Of a DNA stretch of 64,000 nucleotides, positions 42,410-51,860 are shown piece by piece. The translations under genes and the position numbers were made by a program. The notes under the pieces are model-generated. The model made no database searches and was not told the origin of the DNA. It saw only the letters and a list, made by a program, of their open reading frames with translations. Source of the stretch: Phycisphaeraceae bacterium. GTDB lineage: Bacteria > Planctomycetota > Phycisphaerae > Phycisphaerales > UBA1924. The stretch spans positions 62,001 through 126,000 of the forward strand of contig JAHBWW010000003.1 of the NCBI GenBank assembly GCA_019636795.1, in the 5' to 3' direction. The first letter of the stretch is position 1; each line of letters opens with the position of its first letter.

Positions 42410-45400
42410 ATGAGTGAAAAAAGCGCACCGAGCGCGCAAAGCAGCGCCCGCGACTACAAGAAATCGCTGAATCTGCCAACGACAACATTCGCGATGAAGG
42501 CGAATCTCGTGCAGAACGAACCGGCGAGCCAGAAGCGATGGGAGCAGGAAGGGCTGTACGGGCGGCTGCGCGCACAAGGCACGGGCAAGTCGCGCGGAAC
42601 TTTCAACTTTCACGACGGTCCCCCCTACGCAAATGGTTCGATCCATCTCGGGCACCTGATGAACAAGTGCCTGAAGGATTTTGTCGTGCGTACTCGGACG
42701 ATGATGGGCTATGACTGCCCCTATGTGCCGGGGTGGGATTGTCACGGCCTGCCGATCGAGCACAAGGTGATGACCGAACTTGTCGAGAGTGGCAAGGCAG
42801 CCAAACTCGATACGCTGGCGGACGATGTGCGACGAATGGCGATCCGACGTGAGTGCCAGAAGTATGCGGAGAAGTTTCAGAAGTTGCAGGCGTCGCAGAT
42901 GAAGCGACTCCTCACACTGGCTGACTACGACAAGCCCTACCTGACAATGTCGCCAGACTATGAAGGGGCGACGCTGGAGGTGCTGGCCGAACTTCTCAAG
43001 CAAGGCCTCGTCTATCGCGCCCTCAAACCCGTCCATTGGTCCATCGCCAACGAAACCGCCCTCGCCGAAGCCGAACTCGAATATCAGGACCGCGAAGACC
43101 TGTCGGTCTATGTTGATTTTGAAGCCCTCGACGCAGGCAAGGTCTACGACGCCTTCAACCTCAGCGCCGACGATCGCCCCACCCAGACACCGAGTTTCAT
43201 GATCTGGACAACGACGCCCTGGACGCTTCCGGCCAATGTTGCGGTTGCGGTGCAGGAGAAGGCGGAGTATGCCCTGGTTCGTGTTGATGGCAACATTACC
43301 GTGCTCGCCGCGGATCTGGTCGAGCGCGTGACGAAAAACGCCGGGGCTGAAGCCGTCGAAGTGCTGGCCGTCACCCGCGGCGAAAAACTCCTCGGCCTGC
43401 GATACAAGCATCCATTCGTCACGCGAGTACCCGAATGTGGACTCGGACACATCTGTAGCGTCGAAGTCGTCTGGTCGCTCGTCAGCGCCGACTATGTGAC
43501 GCTCGAAGACGGCACGGGGCTCGTGCATACAGCACCAGGTCACGGTGCCGAGGATTATCAGACGGGGCTCAAGCATGGGCTGCCGATCTATTGCCCGGTG
43601 CTGGGCAATGGTCGCTATGACGACACAGCCCCGGAGCACTTGCGCGGCGTGAGCATCTGGGATGCCAACGAATCAATCGCCAAACAGTTGCGCGATAGCG
43701 GCCACCTCTTCCACAGCGAGCGCTTTTCGCACTCGTATCCGCACGACTGGCGCAGCAAAACCCCCGTCATCTTCCGCTGCACCGAGCAATGGTTCGTCAG
43801 CGTCGAGAAGCCGTCGCGCCATTGCGATTTGTCGCTCCGTCAGCTTGCTTTACGATGTGTCGACATCAACGAGATCGAGGATCGCGGATTGCAATATCCC
43901 GAGGCTCGCGCGACGCTCGATTCCCGCAAAGAGCGCCGAGCGGCCGAGCAGGCCGAAACTCGACAATTACAGGAAGAACTCGCTTCCGGCGAGGATGAGA
44001 GTCGCCCTCTCGACCCATCGCAAAAACGGGACTTGTTTCGTGGCATCAAAGATGTGCGATGCGTGACATTCATCCCCGCCTGGGGCCGCAACCGCATGCG
44101 CGGCATGCTGGAGAGTCGCCCCGACTGGTGCATCAGTCGTCAGCGTGCGTGGGGGTTGCCGATCCCGGCGTTCGAGTTCGAGAATGGCGAGGTGCTGATG
44201 ACCGAGGCCTCGACTCGAGCGGTGGCGCGCGTGTTTCGGGCGAAGGGTTCGGACTCATGGTTCCAGTTGTCGCCGGCAGAGTTACTCGCCGACTATGACT
44301 CCAAGGCCGATGTCGACGCGCCCGAGTCGGTGCGATCCGGCGAGGTGCGCCTCGAGAGCGCGCGCAAAGGCGGCGACATCCTCGACGTCTGGTTCGAATC
44401 CGGGTCATCGTGGAATGCGGTGATGCGCGAGCGCTTCGGCGATGCTGCATTCCCGACCGATCTGTATCTCGAAGGCTCCGACCAGCATCGCGGCTGGTTT
44501 CAATTGTCGCTGCTCACGAGCCTGGGCGCGCAGGGTGTCGCGCCGTTCAAGACGCTGCTGACACACGGGTTCATGGTCGACAAGGACGGCCGCAAACTGA
44601 GCAAGAGCGCCGGACACACCATCGAGAGCCTGTTCGAGCATTATGGCGCCGACGTGATGCGATGGTGGGTGTGCAGCCTGAGTTATGAAAACGATGTCAA
44701 AGTCGATGACGAGTTCTTCAAACTGGCGGGCGAGAGTTATCGCAAGGTGCGCAATACGCTGCGCTTCATGCTGAGCAATCTCAACGACATTGACGCCTCT
44801 TCCGTCGCGCCGACCCTGGCCTCGATCGAGCCGACCTCGCTCGATGCGTGGGTGCTGGCCGAATTTGACGCGCTGGCCGGGCGCGTGATCGGGGCGTACG
44901 AGCGGTATGACTTCCGCGCGGCGCATGCGGCGCTGTATGACTTCTGCAATGACACCCTCAGCGCGGTGTACTTGGCTGCGGTCAAAGATCGGCTGTACTG
45001 CGATCGCATCGATGCCCCGCGGCGGAGGCGGACGCAGGCGACGCTGCACGCTCTGACCGACGGCCTCTGCCGCCTGCTCGCGCCGGTGATGTGTCACACG
45101 GCTGATGAAGCGTACGGCGCTCTGTACAAGGGCGCTGGCGATGCGTGTGTACATACGCGCGAGTTCCTGGCGTCTGTTGGCGTGAAGGCCCATGTTGCGT
45201 GGGCCGATGTGCTGCGGCTGCGCGATGAGGTGATGCTCGCTCTCGAAGCCGCGAAGAAGACCGGTCTGGACAACCCGCTTGATGCGTGGGTCGAAGTTGG
45301 TGCAGGCTCGTCGGGTGAGGCGAGCGCATGGGACACTCTTGCACACTTCGACCCTGCCGATCTGGCCGACCTCTGCGGCGTCAGCCGCGTCATGGTGCAA

Positions 45401-45568
45401 CCGGGCGGCAAGAGTCTGCGCATCATCAACGCGCGCGAGCGCTTTGAAGCGGGCGATGCCTCGGCGGCACGCTGCGAACGCTCATGGAAGCGCGACGGCA
45501 CTGTGCGTGAGCGATCTGACGGCGGGATGCTCTCTGATCGTGATGCGCAGGCGGTAGGTCAGGCATAA
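42410..45568 (+). CDS. ileS: Isoleucyl-tRNA synthetase (IleS1 type)
   Basis: A 1052-residue class I synthetase charging tRNA-Ile. The HIGH motif is HLGH (about 79-82, in GSIHLGHLMN), and the KMSKS motif is KLSKS (about 726-730). The DGPPYANGSIH and GYDCPYVPGWDCHGLPIEHKVM signatures place it with bacterial IleS1, while IleS2 has PHYGH. A CP1 editing domain (TPSFMIWTTTPWTLPANVAVAV, ADYVTLEDGTGLVHTAPGHG) is present. It carries an extra insert of about 70 residues (DINEIEDRGLQYPEARATLDSRKERRAAEQ) before the catalytic CISRQRAWGLPIPAF. The C-terminal zinc knuckle looks decayed (see findings). Confidence 0.97.
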   Translation: MSEKSAPSAQSSARDYKKSLNLPTTTFAMKANLVQNEPASQKRWEQEGLYGRLRAQGTGKSRGTFNFHDGPPYANGSIHLGHLMNKCLKDFVVRTRTMMGYDCPYVPGWDCHGLPIEHKVMTELVESGKAAKLDTLADDVRRMAIRRECQKYAEKFQKLQASQMKRLLTLADYDKPYLTMSPDYEGATLEVLAELLKQGLVYRALKPVHWSIANETALAEAELEYQDREDLSVYVDFEALDAGKVYDAFNLSADDRPTQTPSFMIWTTTPWTLPANVAVAVQEKAEYALVRVDGNITVLAADLVERVTKNAGAEAVEVLAVTRGEKLLGLRYKHPFVTRVPECGLGHICSVEVVWSLVSADYVTLEDGTGLVHTAPGHGAEDYQTGLKHGLPIYCPVLGNGRYDDTAPEHLRGVSIWDANESIAKQLRDSGHLFHSERFSHSYPHDWRSKTPVIFRCTEQWFVSVEKPSRHCDLSLRQLALRCVDINEIEDRGLQYPEARATLDSRKERRAAEQAETRQLQEELASGEDESRPLDPSQKRDLFRGIKDVRCVTFIPAWGRNRMRGMLESRPDWCISRQRAWGLPIPAFEFENGEVLMTEASTRAVARVFRAKGSDSWFQLSPAELLADYDSKADVDAPESVRSGEVRLESARKGGDILDVWFESGSSWNAVMRERFGDAAFPTDLYLEGSDQHRGWFQLSLLTSLGAQGVAPFKTLLTHGFMVDKDGRKLSKSAGHTIESLFEHYGADVMRWWVCSLSYENDVKVDDEFFKLAGESYRKVRNTLRFMLSNLNDIDASSVAPTLASIEPTSLDAWVLAEFDALAGRVIGAYERYDFRAAHAALYDFCNDTLSAVYLAAVKDRLYCDRIDAPRRRRTQATLHALTDGLCRLLAPVMCHTADEAYGALYKGAGDACVHTREFLASVGVKAHVAWADVLRLRDEVMLALEAAKKTGLDNPLDAWVEVGAGSSGEASAWDTLAHFDPADLADLCGVSRVMVQPGGKSLRIINARERFEAGDASAARCERSWKRDGTVRERSDGGMLSDRDAQAVGQA

Positions 45569-45598
45569 AAGACAACGCCCGAATACACGGTGCGAGCA

Positions 45599-46753
45599 TT
45601 ACTCATATGTACCCTCGCTCGCCTCACGAACTCGCCGATATACCAGTTCCACATCATCACCCAGCCTCTTGGTAGACACCAAATTGAACCGCCTCCCCTC
45701 GGCAAGTGATGATGCCACGCGGCCAGAAGCAACCGACTTCGCCAGGTCATCGCCCAACAGCATTGGAGCAACATACACCACCGCTTCATCCACAAGATCC
45801 AGTTCAAAGAGGGACCCCAGAAGCCCCGGTCCCGACTCGACCAGTACGCGGCTCACGTCGCATCGCGTTGCCAGCGTCTCGAAAAGCAGCGGAAGATGCA
45901 GGCCTCGGACATCTTCGGGCACGCCCAGCAGCCACACGCCAGCCGCCTCGAGCGCTTCGCGTCTTGCCGCGACGATATCGGCCACGATCAGTTCCTTGGC
46001 GCACGCGACGATAGTCGGGTGCTGCCTGGCGGATTGCACGAGCAGGCTCTGAGGGTTGATCGTCAGATCGCGATCAATCACGACGCGCTGCGCGACCCGT
46101 CGTATATGCACACCACGCGCCGTCAGGAGCGGATCATCAGCTTCGACTGTACCCATTCCTGTCAGTATCGCGTCAACCCTGGCCCGCAATTGGTGCACGC
46201 GACGCCGCGACCGCTCGTTGCTGATCCACTGGCTCTGGCCCGTGCGCGTCGCGATGCGACCGTCGATTGTCTGAGCCCACTTGGCGATGATCCACGGCAA
46301 ATTTTTCTGAGTGCGCTTCACGAAAGCATCACTTGCAGCAATGGCCGCCATGCTTGCGTCACTCTGCCGCACGCGCACGCCAGCATCACGCAGGATCGCG
46401 GCGCCGCCGCCCGAAATTTCTCCAGGGTCGGGCCGCGCATACACCACCTCGGCGATTCCAGCTTCGATCACCGCTTCTGTGCACGGTGGCTGTTTGCCGG
46501 TATGGCAGCAAGGCTCAAGCGTGATGTACATCGTGCTCCCGCGTGGATCGTGCCCACGGGCGCGACAGTTGGCAAGAGCCTCACGTTCGGCGTGCAGACC
46601 GCCGAAGCGACGATGATGCCCGAGCCCGATGAGGCGCCCATCCGGCGCGACGATTACCGCACCGACCATTGGGTTCGGCTCGACAAGCCCCTCTCCCCGC
46701 CGCGCCAGCCGCGCCGCCAGATTGAGCATTGTTTTGTCCGGGTCATGGTGCAT
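45599..46753 (-). CDS. ribD: Bifunctional riboflavin biosynthesis deaminase/reductase
   Basis: A 384-residue fusion of the two enzymes that convert the first pyrimidine intermediate of riboflavin. The N-terminal deaminase (about 1-145) binds zinc through H54-A-E56 and C82, C91 (PCCHTGKQPPC), with the start EPNPMVGAVIV. The C-terminal reductase (about 155-384) has KWAQTIDGRIATRTGQSQWISNERSRR, with VLVESGPGLLGSLFE. Length and layout equal standard RibD. ATG 46753 is used; M9 (MLNLAAR) is possible. It starts 11 nt after the stop of the RNase HII-like gene, so the two genes are probably cotranscribed. Confidence 0.95.
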   Translation of the reverse strand: MHHDPDKTMLNLAARLARRGEGLVEPNPMVGAVIVAPDGRLIGLGHHRRFGGLHAEREALANCRARGHDPRGSTMYITLEPCCHTGKQPPCTEAVIEAGIAEVVYARPDPGEISGGGAAILRDAGVRVRQSDASMAAIAASDAFVKRTQKNLPWIIAKWAQTIDGRIATRTGQSQWISNERSRRRVHQLRARVDAILTGMGTVEADDPLLTARGVHIRRVAQRVVIDRDLTINPQSLLVQSARQHPTIVACAKELIVADIVAARREALEAAGVWLLGVPEDVRGLHLPLLFETLATRCDVSRVLVESGPGLLGSLFELDLVDEAVVYVAPMLLGDDLAKSVASGRVASSLAEGRRFNLVSTKRLGDDVELVYRRVREASEGTYE

Positions 46754-46764
46754 ACCACAGGAGC

Positions 46765-47712
46765 CTACGCCTTGCGCACGAGCACCGCCCGGGTGGGCTC
46801 ATCAAGCCCTGCTTCCGCGAGCCACCGCCGCGCATCCTGCACATACCCTGCCGTCGGCCTCAGCCCCGGCACGCGGGAGCTCCAGTATCGGTTGAACCGG
46901 GCCATTGCCAGTTCACGCACCAGTTTGGCCGTCATCGACGCCAGCGCCACCGGCATGTGTGCGTTCTCTGCCTCGGGCTGAAAACTCACGATTGTCCGGT
47001 CGTCGAGCGCGTAACGGCTCACACGATCGGCTTCCTCAAGCACGCTCGCGGTGCCTCGCCCAGCAAGATCCGACACCGTCCGTACATACTTCTGGCGTCC
47101 GCCTTGCCGATCACACACGATGCGCACGTGCGACTCGCCCGCGTGCTGCAGAACGCGCTCGATCAACCGCCGCAGTGCAAACTCTGTCGTCGCCGCCTTA
47201 GTCCCGTGCCTCTCGATGAGTGTGTTGTACGGCTGCTCGGGCAGTGTCAGGCACCACAGCCCGACCAGTCGCACGCCGGCATCACGCCCTGCTCGCAAAA
47301 GCATGTTGGCGTCGATGCGCAGCGCATCGGCCAACCCGGCACGAGGAAGCGTTCTCTCTTGATCCGCATACCACGCCTCGTCACCAAGGCGCACACCCAG
47401 TGCGTTGAAGAGGTCCGCATCGCTCGTTGGCATTTCGAGCCACGCGCCCAGATGCGACAACACGCCACGCTCCAGATGCACAAGCGGATCGACAGAGCCC
47501 GAGTTGGACAGCTTCAGCTTCTTGGAGTCCGCAATCGGGATCCTCGTGCCCGCTCCTCTCGCCTGGCGAGTGACCGCCCGCGAGAGCAGTGTCCATAAAT
47601 CCGGTGCGGTGTCGCCGGGCTGCCAACCTTCTACTTCATAGGCTGCCAGCGCAACACACAAAGGCCCGAGCATCGGACCATACCCCGCCTCGTCGATGCC
47701 GCAGTACAACAC
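46765..47712 (-). CDS. RNase HII-like protein with altered substrate-recognition motif
   Basis: A 315-residue protein with RNase H fold. GIDEAGYGPMLGPL gives catalytic Asp-Glu (D7, E8). Later IADSKKLK, VCDRQGGRQKYV and the LASMTAKLVRELAMARFNRYW segment with its PTAGYVQDARRWLAEAG end match RNase HII landmarks. In true RNase HII the motif is DEAGRGP; Tyr replaces Arg, which normally belongs to the GRG loop that senses the ribonucleotide. An insert of about 100 residues separates the first and second motifs. GTG 47712 is used, with GGGAG 7 nt upstream. TTG 47829 would add 39 dissimilar residues. It precedes ribD. Confidence 0.75.
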   Translation of the reverse strand: MLYCGIDEAGYGPMLGPLCVALAAYEVEGWQPGDTAPDLWTLLSRAVTRQARGAGTRIPIADSKKLKLSNSGSVDPLVHLERGVLSHLGAWLEMPTSDADLFNALGVRLGDEAWYADQERTLPRAGLADALRIDANMLLRAGRDAGVRLVGLWCLTLPEQPYNTLIERHGTKAATTEFALRRLIERVLQHAGESHVRIVCDRQGGRQKYVRTVSDLAGRGTASVLEEADRVSRYALDDRTIVSFQPEAENAHMPVALASMTAKLVRELAMARFNRYWSSRVPGLRPTAGYVQDARRWLAEAGLDEPTRAVLVRKA

Positions 47713-47911
47713 ACCCACGCTCCCATCGTAAGCCCCATCATTCGGCCGTTCTTGCGCTTCGAAGTCCCCCCATCGGGGCAAGCCCCCGCACACTCCGACC
47801 AATCCGTACGGTCGTTGCCGCCGATTCAACCCTGCAAGTTCATCATCCGCCTTGATTTGCCGATCCGGTCTGAGTCCGCAACTTTGCGAGCACCAGCCAC
47901 GGAGTCACACC

Positions 47912-50311
47912 ATGAAGAAAAACATCACCAAGTTCCACCCGTCAGCACCGCATTTCCGAAGCACTTCGACCATTATCATCACCACGCTGGTCAGTGCTTT
48001 GGCCGCCACGATGAGCGGGTGCCAATCCCGCAGTCAGAGCACGACTTCATCCAGTGCCGAACTAACCGCTGCTGCCGCCCAGGCGTCAGTCCAGATTTCC
48101 GAAGACCTGATCGCTGGTCGTTACACCGATCAGGATTACCTTCGCGATGGTCGGGCGGCGCAGGCTCCCGTCGCGTGGGTGGTCTCGGCTGTTGGTGAAA
48201 CTGACAGTCAGCGTCTCCAGCGTGCCACCGCAGAGGCCGCACGCATCCAAGCCGCTGCCAATCGCGCGGCTGCCATCGCAGCCGCCAACAGTCAACTGGC
48301 GCAAGCCGAGTCCATGCTCGAGGTCGCCCGGGCCGATGCCGACTTCCAGCGTGTGACCCAGACAACCCGCGCCCGGCAGGTTCTCGACAGCGTGCACGCC
48401 GAGCGAGCCTCGCTCGATGCTCATCGTGTTCGCCATCATGCCGATCGCCATGCTTCGCTCGAGTCGTGGTTCGCTGAAGCAGATCGGCTGCGCACGGCTG
48501 GCGATGCCGCGTGGGAAATTGCCCAGGCCGAGCACGCTGCGATGCTCGCCCAGATCACCCTTGCATACGCCCAGGGCATGGCACAAGCCGAGCAACTCGA
48601 GTTCGCAGCCAGTGCAGCAACAGAGCGAGGCGAGAGCCAGTCGCTGGCTCTGCGTGCTCGCGCCGAATCGCTCCGACAGCAGGCCATTGCTACATCCGCA
48701 GAAATGGATGCCAAGGTCGCCGAGCGCGAAGCCTTTGCTCGAACCGCATATGAAACCCAGCAGCACCTCGCTGCCACCGCCTGCGCCCGCGCCGAAGCCA
48801 CAGCACAAACACTTCGCGCCCAGGCCGAAACACTCAGTGAGTCGGCCATTGAGCAGACCTTTCGATCAGCCACATCATTCGCGGAAACACAACGCGAAAA
48901 GACACGGATCGAAGCGCAGCGCATGCGCGACACCGCGACCGAACAACTCCGAGGTCTGAGCGCACAACTGACACGCGATCGGCTCGACATTCAATCATCG
49001 CTCAAGGATTCGGCCATCGTCCATCAGCACACGCTCGACGAGATCGCATCTGAAGAGCGGCTTGTTCGCCTCCAAGCCTCCATCCGCCTTGCCCGAATGG
49101 CCGAAATGGAGTCGGATCTGGCGTCAGACACTGCAATCTCAAGCACCGCCCGTGATGAACGTGCCAATGAGATCATCAGGCTCCGTCTCGAAGCCGAAAC
49201 GACCCGCGATCGCGCACTGGCGCAGTGCGAGATCCGCCGCATTGACTCACAGAACTGGCTCAAGAGCACACACGCGCAGGCGGCCGAGGCGGAAACACGA
49301 CTGGCGCTGATCGAGCAGGAATCGGCGGTGCGTATCAAGACCCTCTATGACAACGCCGAGTCGCTGCTGGCGCGTGCTGCGGTTACCTATGACCAAGCCA
49401 TGGTCTCTGCTCACTCGATTCGCGAGGAATCGCGTGCCCGTGCGGTCGAACTCAGCATTCAGGCCGATGCGATTCTGGCTTCAGCAGCGATCGAGCAACA
49501 GCAGCACAGTGACAGCGCGATTCTTCAGCGCGATCAGGCTCAGCGCGAAGCGGCTTCGCTGCGTACGCAGCAGCAGGCCACGCTGGGCAAGGCTCAAGCC
49601 GAGGCAGACGACCTTCTGGCTCAGGCCAAGACCATCAGTTCGGAAGGGAATTTTCACGCGACTGCGCTGCGCGCCCGTGCGGCGGCGGTGACTGCGGCGC
49701 TCAATGCCGATCTCGCGGCACAGCGGCAGGGTGCGGCTTCGTATCTGGCGACGGCTCGGGCCAACTTCAATGAAGCGGCCCTGGTCGCCAACAGCCTGAC
49801 CGAACTTGCGCAGGCTCGTGCGACGGAACTTGACGCGGCGTTTACGGCGCGCATGGCGCGAACCGAAGCACAGATCCGCCAGTCGATCGCCGATGCCGAT
49901 CGTGCGCGTGCGGTTGCCTTGGCCGAAGTCGAGCGTGCCTGGGCCGAAGCGAATGCGGCGATGATCGAACTTGCTGCGGAGAACGAACTCCGCCGCGCTC
50001 ACGCCACGGCCAAGGAGCAGATCATGCTTGCGTTCGTTGAACAGCAGCATGCGCACGCCGACGCCCGTGAATCGGCGACGGCGGCGACGTTTCAGGCCCG
50101 CCTGGCGTCGCTTCAAGCCCAGCGTGACCGTGCGTACGCCGAGATTTTCCTGAGCGAGCAGCAGCAGAAACTCGCGCACGTCAGTGCTGGTGGCGAGTTT
50201 GATCTCGCCGACGCGGCGCTGGCACGGATTCATGCGGCGGTGCGGGCGATGGCTGATGTGGCCCCGACGGAGGAAGCATCAGGATCGGTCGCGACTGTGC
50301 CGATCGACTGA
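47912..50311 (+). CDS. Large Ala/Glu-rich coiled-coil lipoprotein
   Basis: A 799-residue protein of unrecognised family. ATG 47912 (MKKNITK) begins a signal peptide with hydrophobic core IIITTLVSALAATMSGC; Cys37 could be lipidated, though Met at -3 departs from the usual lipobox. Nearly all the rest is one long helical coil rich in Ala, Glu, Gln and Arg (QAEAERQ... and AEHAAMLAQITLAYAQGMAQAEQLEFAA), with heptad-like hydrophobic spacing and few Gly or Pro. The end, APTEEASGSVATVPID, is short and disordered. It could be a periplasmic spacer or tether between membrane layers. A terminator candidate follows at 50346-50390. Confidence 0.7.
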   Translation: MKKNITKFHPSAPHFRSTSTIIITTLVSALAATMSGCQSRSQSTTSSSAELTAAAAQASVQISEDLIAGRYTDQDYLRDGRAAQAPVAWVVSAVGETDSQRLQRATAEAARIQAAANRAAAIAAANSQLAQAESMLEVARADADFQRVTQTTRARQVLDSVHAERASLDAHRVRHHADRHASLESWFAEADRLRTAGDAAWEIAQAEHAAMLAQITLAYAQGMAQAEQLEFAASAATERGESQSLALRARAESLRQQAIATSAEMDAKVAEREAFARTAYETQQHLAATACARAEATAQTLRAQAETLSESAIEQTFRSATSFAETQREKTRIEAQRMRDTATEQLRGLSAQLTRDRLDIQSSLKDSAIVHQHTLDEIASEERLVRLQASIRLARMAEMESDLASDTAISSTARDERANEIIRLRLEAETTRDRALAQCEIRRIDSQNWLKSTHAQAAEAETRLALIEQESAVRIKTLYDNAESLLARAAVTYDQAMVSAHSIREESRARAVELSIQADAILASAAIEQQQHSDSAILQRDQAQREAASLRTQQQATLGKAQAEADDLLAQAKTISSEGNFHATALRARAAAVTAALNADLAAQRQGAASYLATARANFNEAALVANSLTELAQARATELDAAFTARMARTEAQIRQSIADADRARAVALAEVERAWAEANAAMIELAAENELRRAHATAKEQIMLAFVEQQHAHADARESATAATFQARLASLQAQRDRAYAEIFLSEQQQKLAHVSAGGEFDLADAALARIHAAVRAMADVAPTEEASGSVATVPID

Positions 50312-50345
50312 ACTAGCGATCATGCCGCTGGCGTAAACAATGCCT

Positions 50346-50390
50346 CAACGCCTGAAGCATCGCCATGAGCTTTGGGCGTTGATGCGTTTT
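50346..50390 (+). terminator. Rho-independent terminator candidate
   Basis: CAACGCC (50346-50352) pairs with GGCGTTG (50375-50381) and AAGC with GCTT inside it, with symmetric 2-nt internal loops and a 10-nt apical loop. It is followed by TTTT at 50387-50390. It lies 35 bp after the stop of the coiled-coil lipoprotein. Confidence 0.6.
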
Positions 50391-50400
50391 GTGCGGTGGT

Positions 50401-51858
50401 TTATCCCGCCCGACGATCGTCGCGGTCTTCGATGCCCAGCGCCTTCATCTTCTTGTAGAGCGTCGTGCGGTTGATTTCGAGGTCTTCGGCTGTCTTCTGG
50501 CGGTTCCAGTCGTTGGCTTCGAGTGCTTTGAGGATGATGCGCCGCTCGGGGTCCTTGAGCGCTTCGAGCAGTGGCATCGGCACCCATGCGGTGTCGGAGT
50601 CATCGGCGCTGGCGCGAGAGCGTCCGGTCAGTGCCCGCAGCATGCCTTGGTCTGTTCCCTCTGCAACATGAGGCGGAAGATCGGAGACTTCGATTCTGGC
50701 TGCTCGCGTGAGCACAGCGGCCCGCTCGACAATGTTCTGGAGTTCACGCACATTTCCGGGGTAGGAGTAGCGTCGCAGGGCGAGCATGGCTTCATCGCTG
50801 AAACCGACGAGGGTCTTGCCGAGTTGTTCGGCATGGACCTGGAGAAAGTGCTCGGCGAGCATCGGAATGTCGCTGACGCGCTCGCGCAGCGGGGGGAGTT
50901 CGATCTTGACGACATTGATGCGGTAGTAGAGGTCCTGGCGGAAGTGGCCTTGCGCAACGAGTTCTTCGAGGGGCTGGTTGCTGGCGAGGATGACGCGGGC
51001 GTCGACTTCGATGGTCTGTGTTGTGCCGACGGGTTCGAAGCGCCGTTCCTGGAGGACGCGAAGGAGTTTGAGCTGCATGCCGGGGCTTGCGCTGTTGATC
51101 TCGTCGAGGAAGATGGTTCCGCCATCGGCAGCGAGGAAGCGTCCGACCTTGTCGGCGTGTGCGCCGGTGAAGGCGCCTTTGACGTGGCCGAAGAGTTCAG
51201 ATTCGAGGAGTGTTTCGGGGATTGAGCCGCAACTGATCTCGACGAATGGTTTGGAGCGGCGCGGGCTCTGCTGGTGGATCGCGCCGGCGATGAGGCTCTT
51301 GCCGGTGCCGCTTTCTCCGGTCATGAGGACGGTGGTTTTGCTGGGGGCGACGGATTCGACCAGTTCGTAGATGCGCTGCATCCGGTGGTCCATGCCGATG
51401 ATGCTGCCCAGCGCGTAGCGGCCGTCGAGGCGGCGTTTGAGTGTGCGGTTTTCTTCGACGAGTTTCTGCTGTCGCGTTGCGCGTTCGAGGGCGAGTTTGA
51501 GTTCTTCGTCGATGACGGGCTTGGTGAGGAAGTCGACAGCGCCGAGGCGGAGCGATTCGACCGCGGCCTCGACGGTGCCGTAGCCGGTGAGCATGACGAC
51601 GACGACGGCGGGGTGCTTTCGGCCGATTTCGCGGAGGAGTTCCATCCCGCCCATGCCGGGCAGCGAGACATCGCTGATGACGATTCGGATCGGATCGGTT
51701 CCGCGTGCCGTATCGCGACCGTGTTCTTCGGCGACGGCGAGCGTCGCGAGGGCTTCGGTGGCGTTGTATGCACTGAGCGCGGCGTAGCCCTCGCTGGACA
51801 GGTATTCGCACAGCGAGTCGGCGACGATGGGGTCATCATCGACGACGAGCACGCGCAT
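50401..51858 (-). CDS. Sigma-54-dependent response regulator (NtrC family)
   Basis: A 485-residue transcription activator. The receiver domain has D63 as phosphoacceptor (VISDVSLPGMGG), with an extra loop of about 15 residues ahead of it. The central AAA+ domain has Walker A GESGTGKS, the GAFTGA loop that contacts sigma-54 (GHVKGAFTGAHADK), Walker B GTIFLDEINSAS and an intact R finger region. A C-terminal Fis-type helix-turn-helix (about 440-478, NDWNRQKTAEDLEINRTTLYKKMKALGI) binds DNA. ATG 51858 is used; the open frame reaches 52008, but those codons lie inside the kinase gene. Its start is 2 nt from the kinase stop, forming a two-component pair. Confidence 0.94.
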   Translation of the reverse strand: MRVLVVDDDPIVADSLCEYLSSEGYAALSAYNATEALATLAVAEEHGRDTARGTDPIRIVISDVSLPGMGGMELLREIGRKHPAVVVVMLTGYGTVEAAVESLRLGAVDFLTKPVIDEELKLALERATRQQKLVEENRTLKRRLDGRYALGSIIGMDHRMQRIYELVESVAPSKTTVLMTGESGTGKSLIAGAIHQQSPRRSKPFVEISCGSIPETLLESELFGHVKGAFTGAHADKVGRFLAADGGTIFLDEINSASPGMQLKLLRVLQERRFEPVGTTQTIEVDARVILASNQPLEELVAQGHFRQDLYYRINVVKIELPPLRERVSDIPMLAEHFLQVHAEQLGKTLVGFSDEAMLALRRYSYPGNVRELQNIVERAAVLTRAARIEVSDLPPHVAEGTDQGMLRALTGRSRASADDSDTAWVPMPLLEALKDPERRIILKALEANDWNRQKTAEDLEINRTTLYKKMKALGIEDRDDRRAG

Positions 51859-51860
51859 GC

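Noticed and set aside
42212-43639. 475-codon open frame on the minus strand opposite ileS
   Set aside because: IleS signatures on the plus strand are unmistakable. The antisense frame has no motif.
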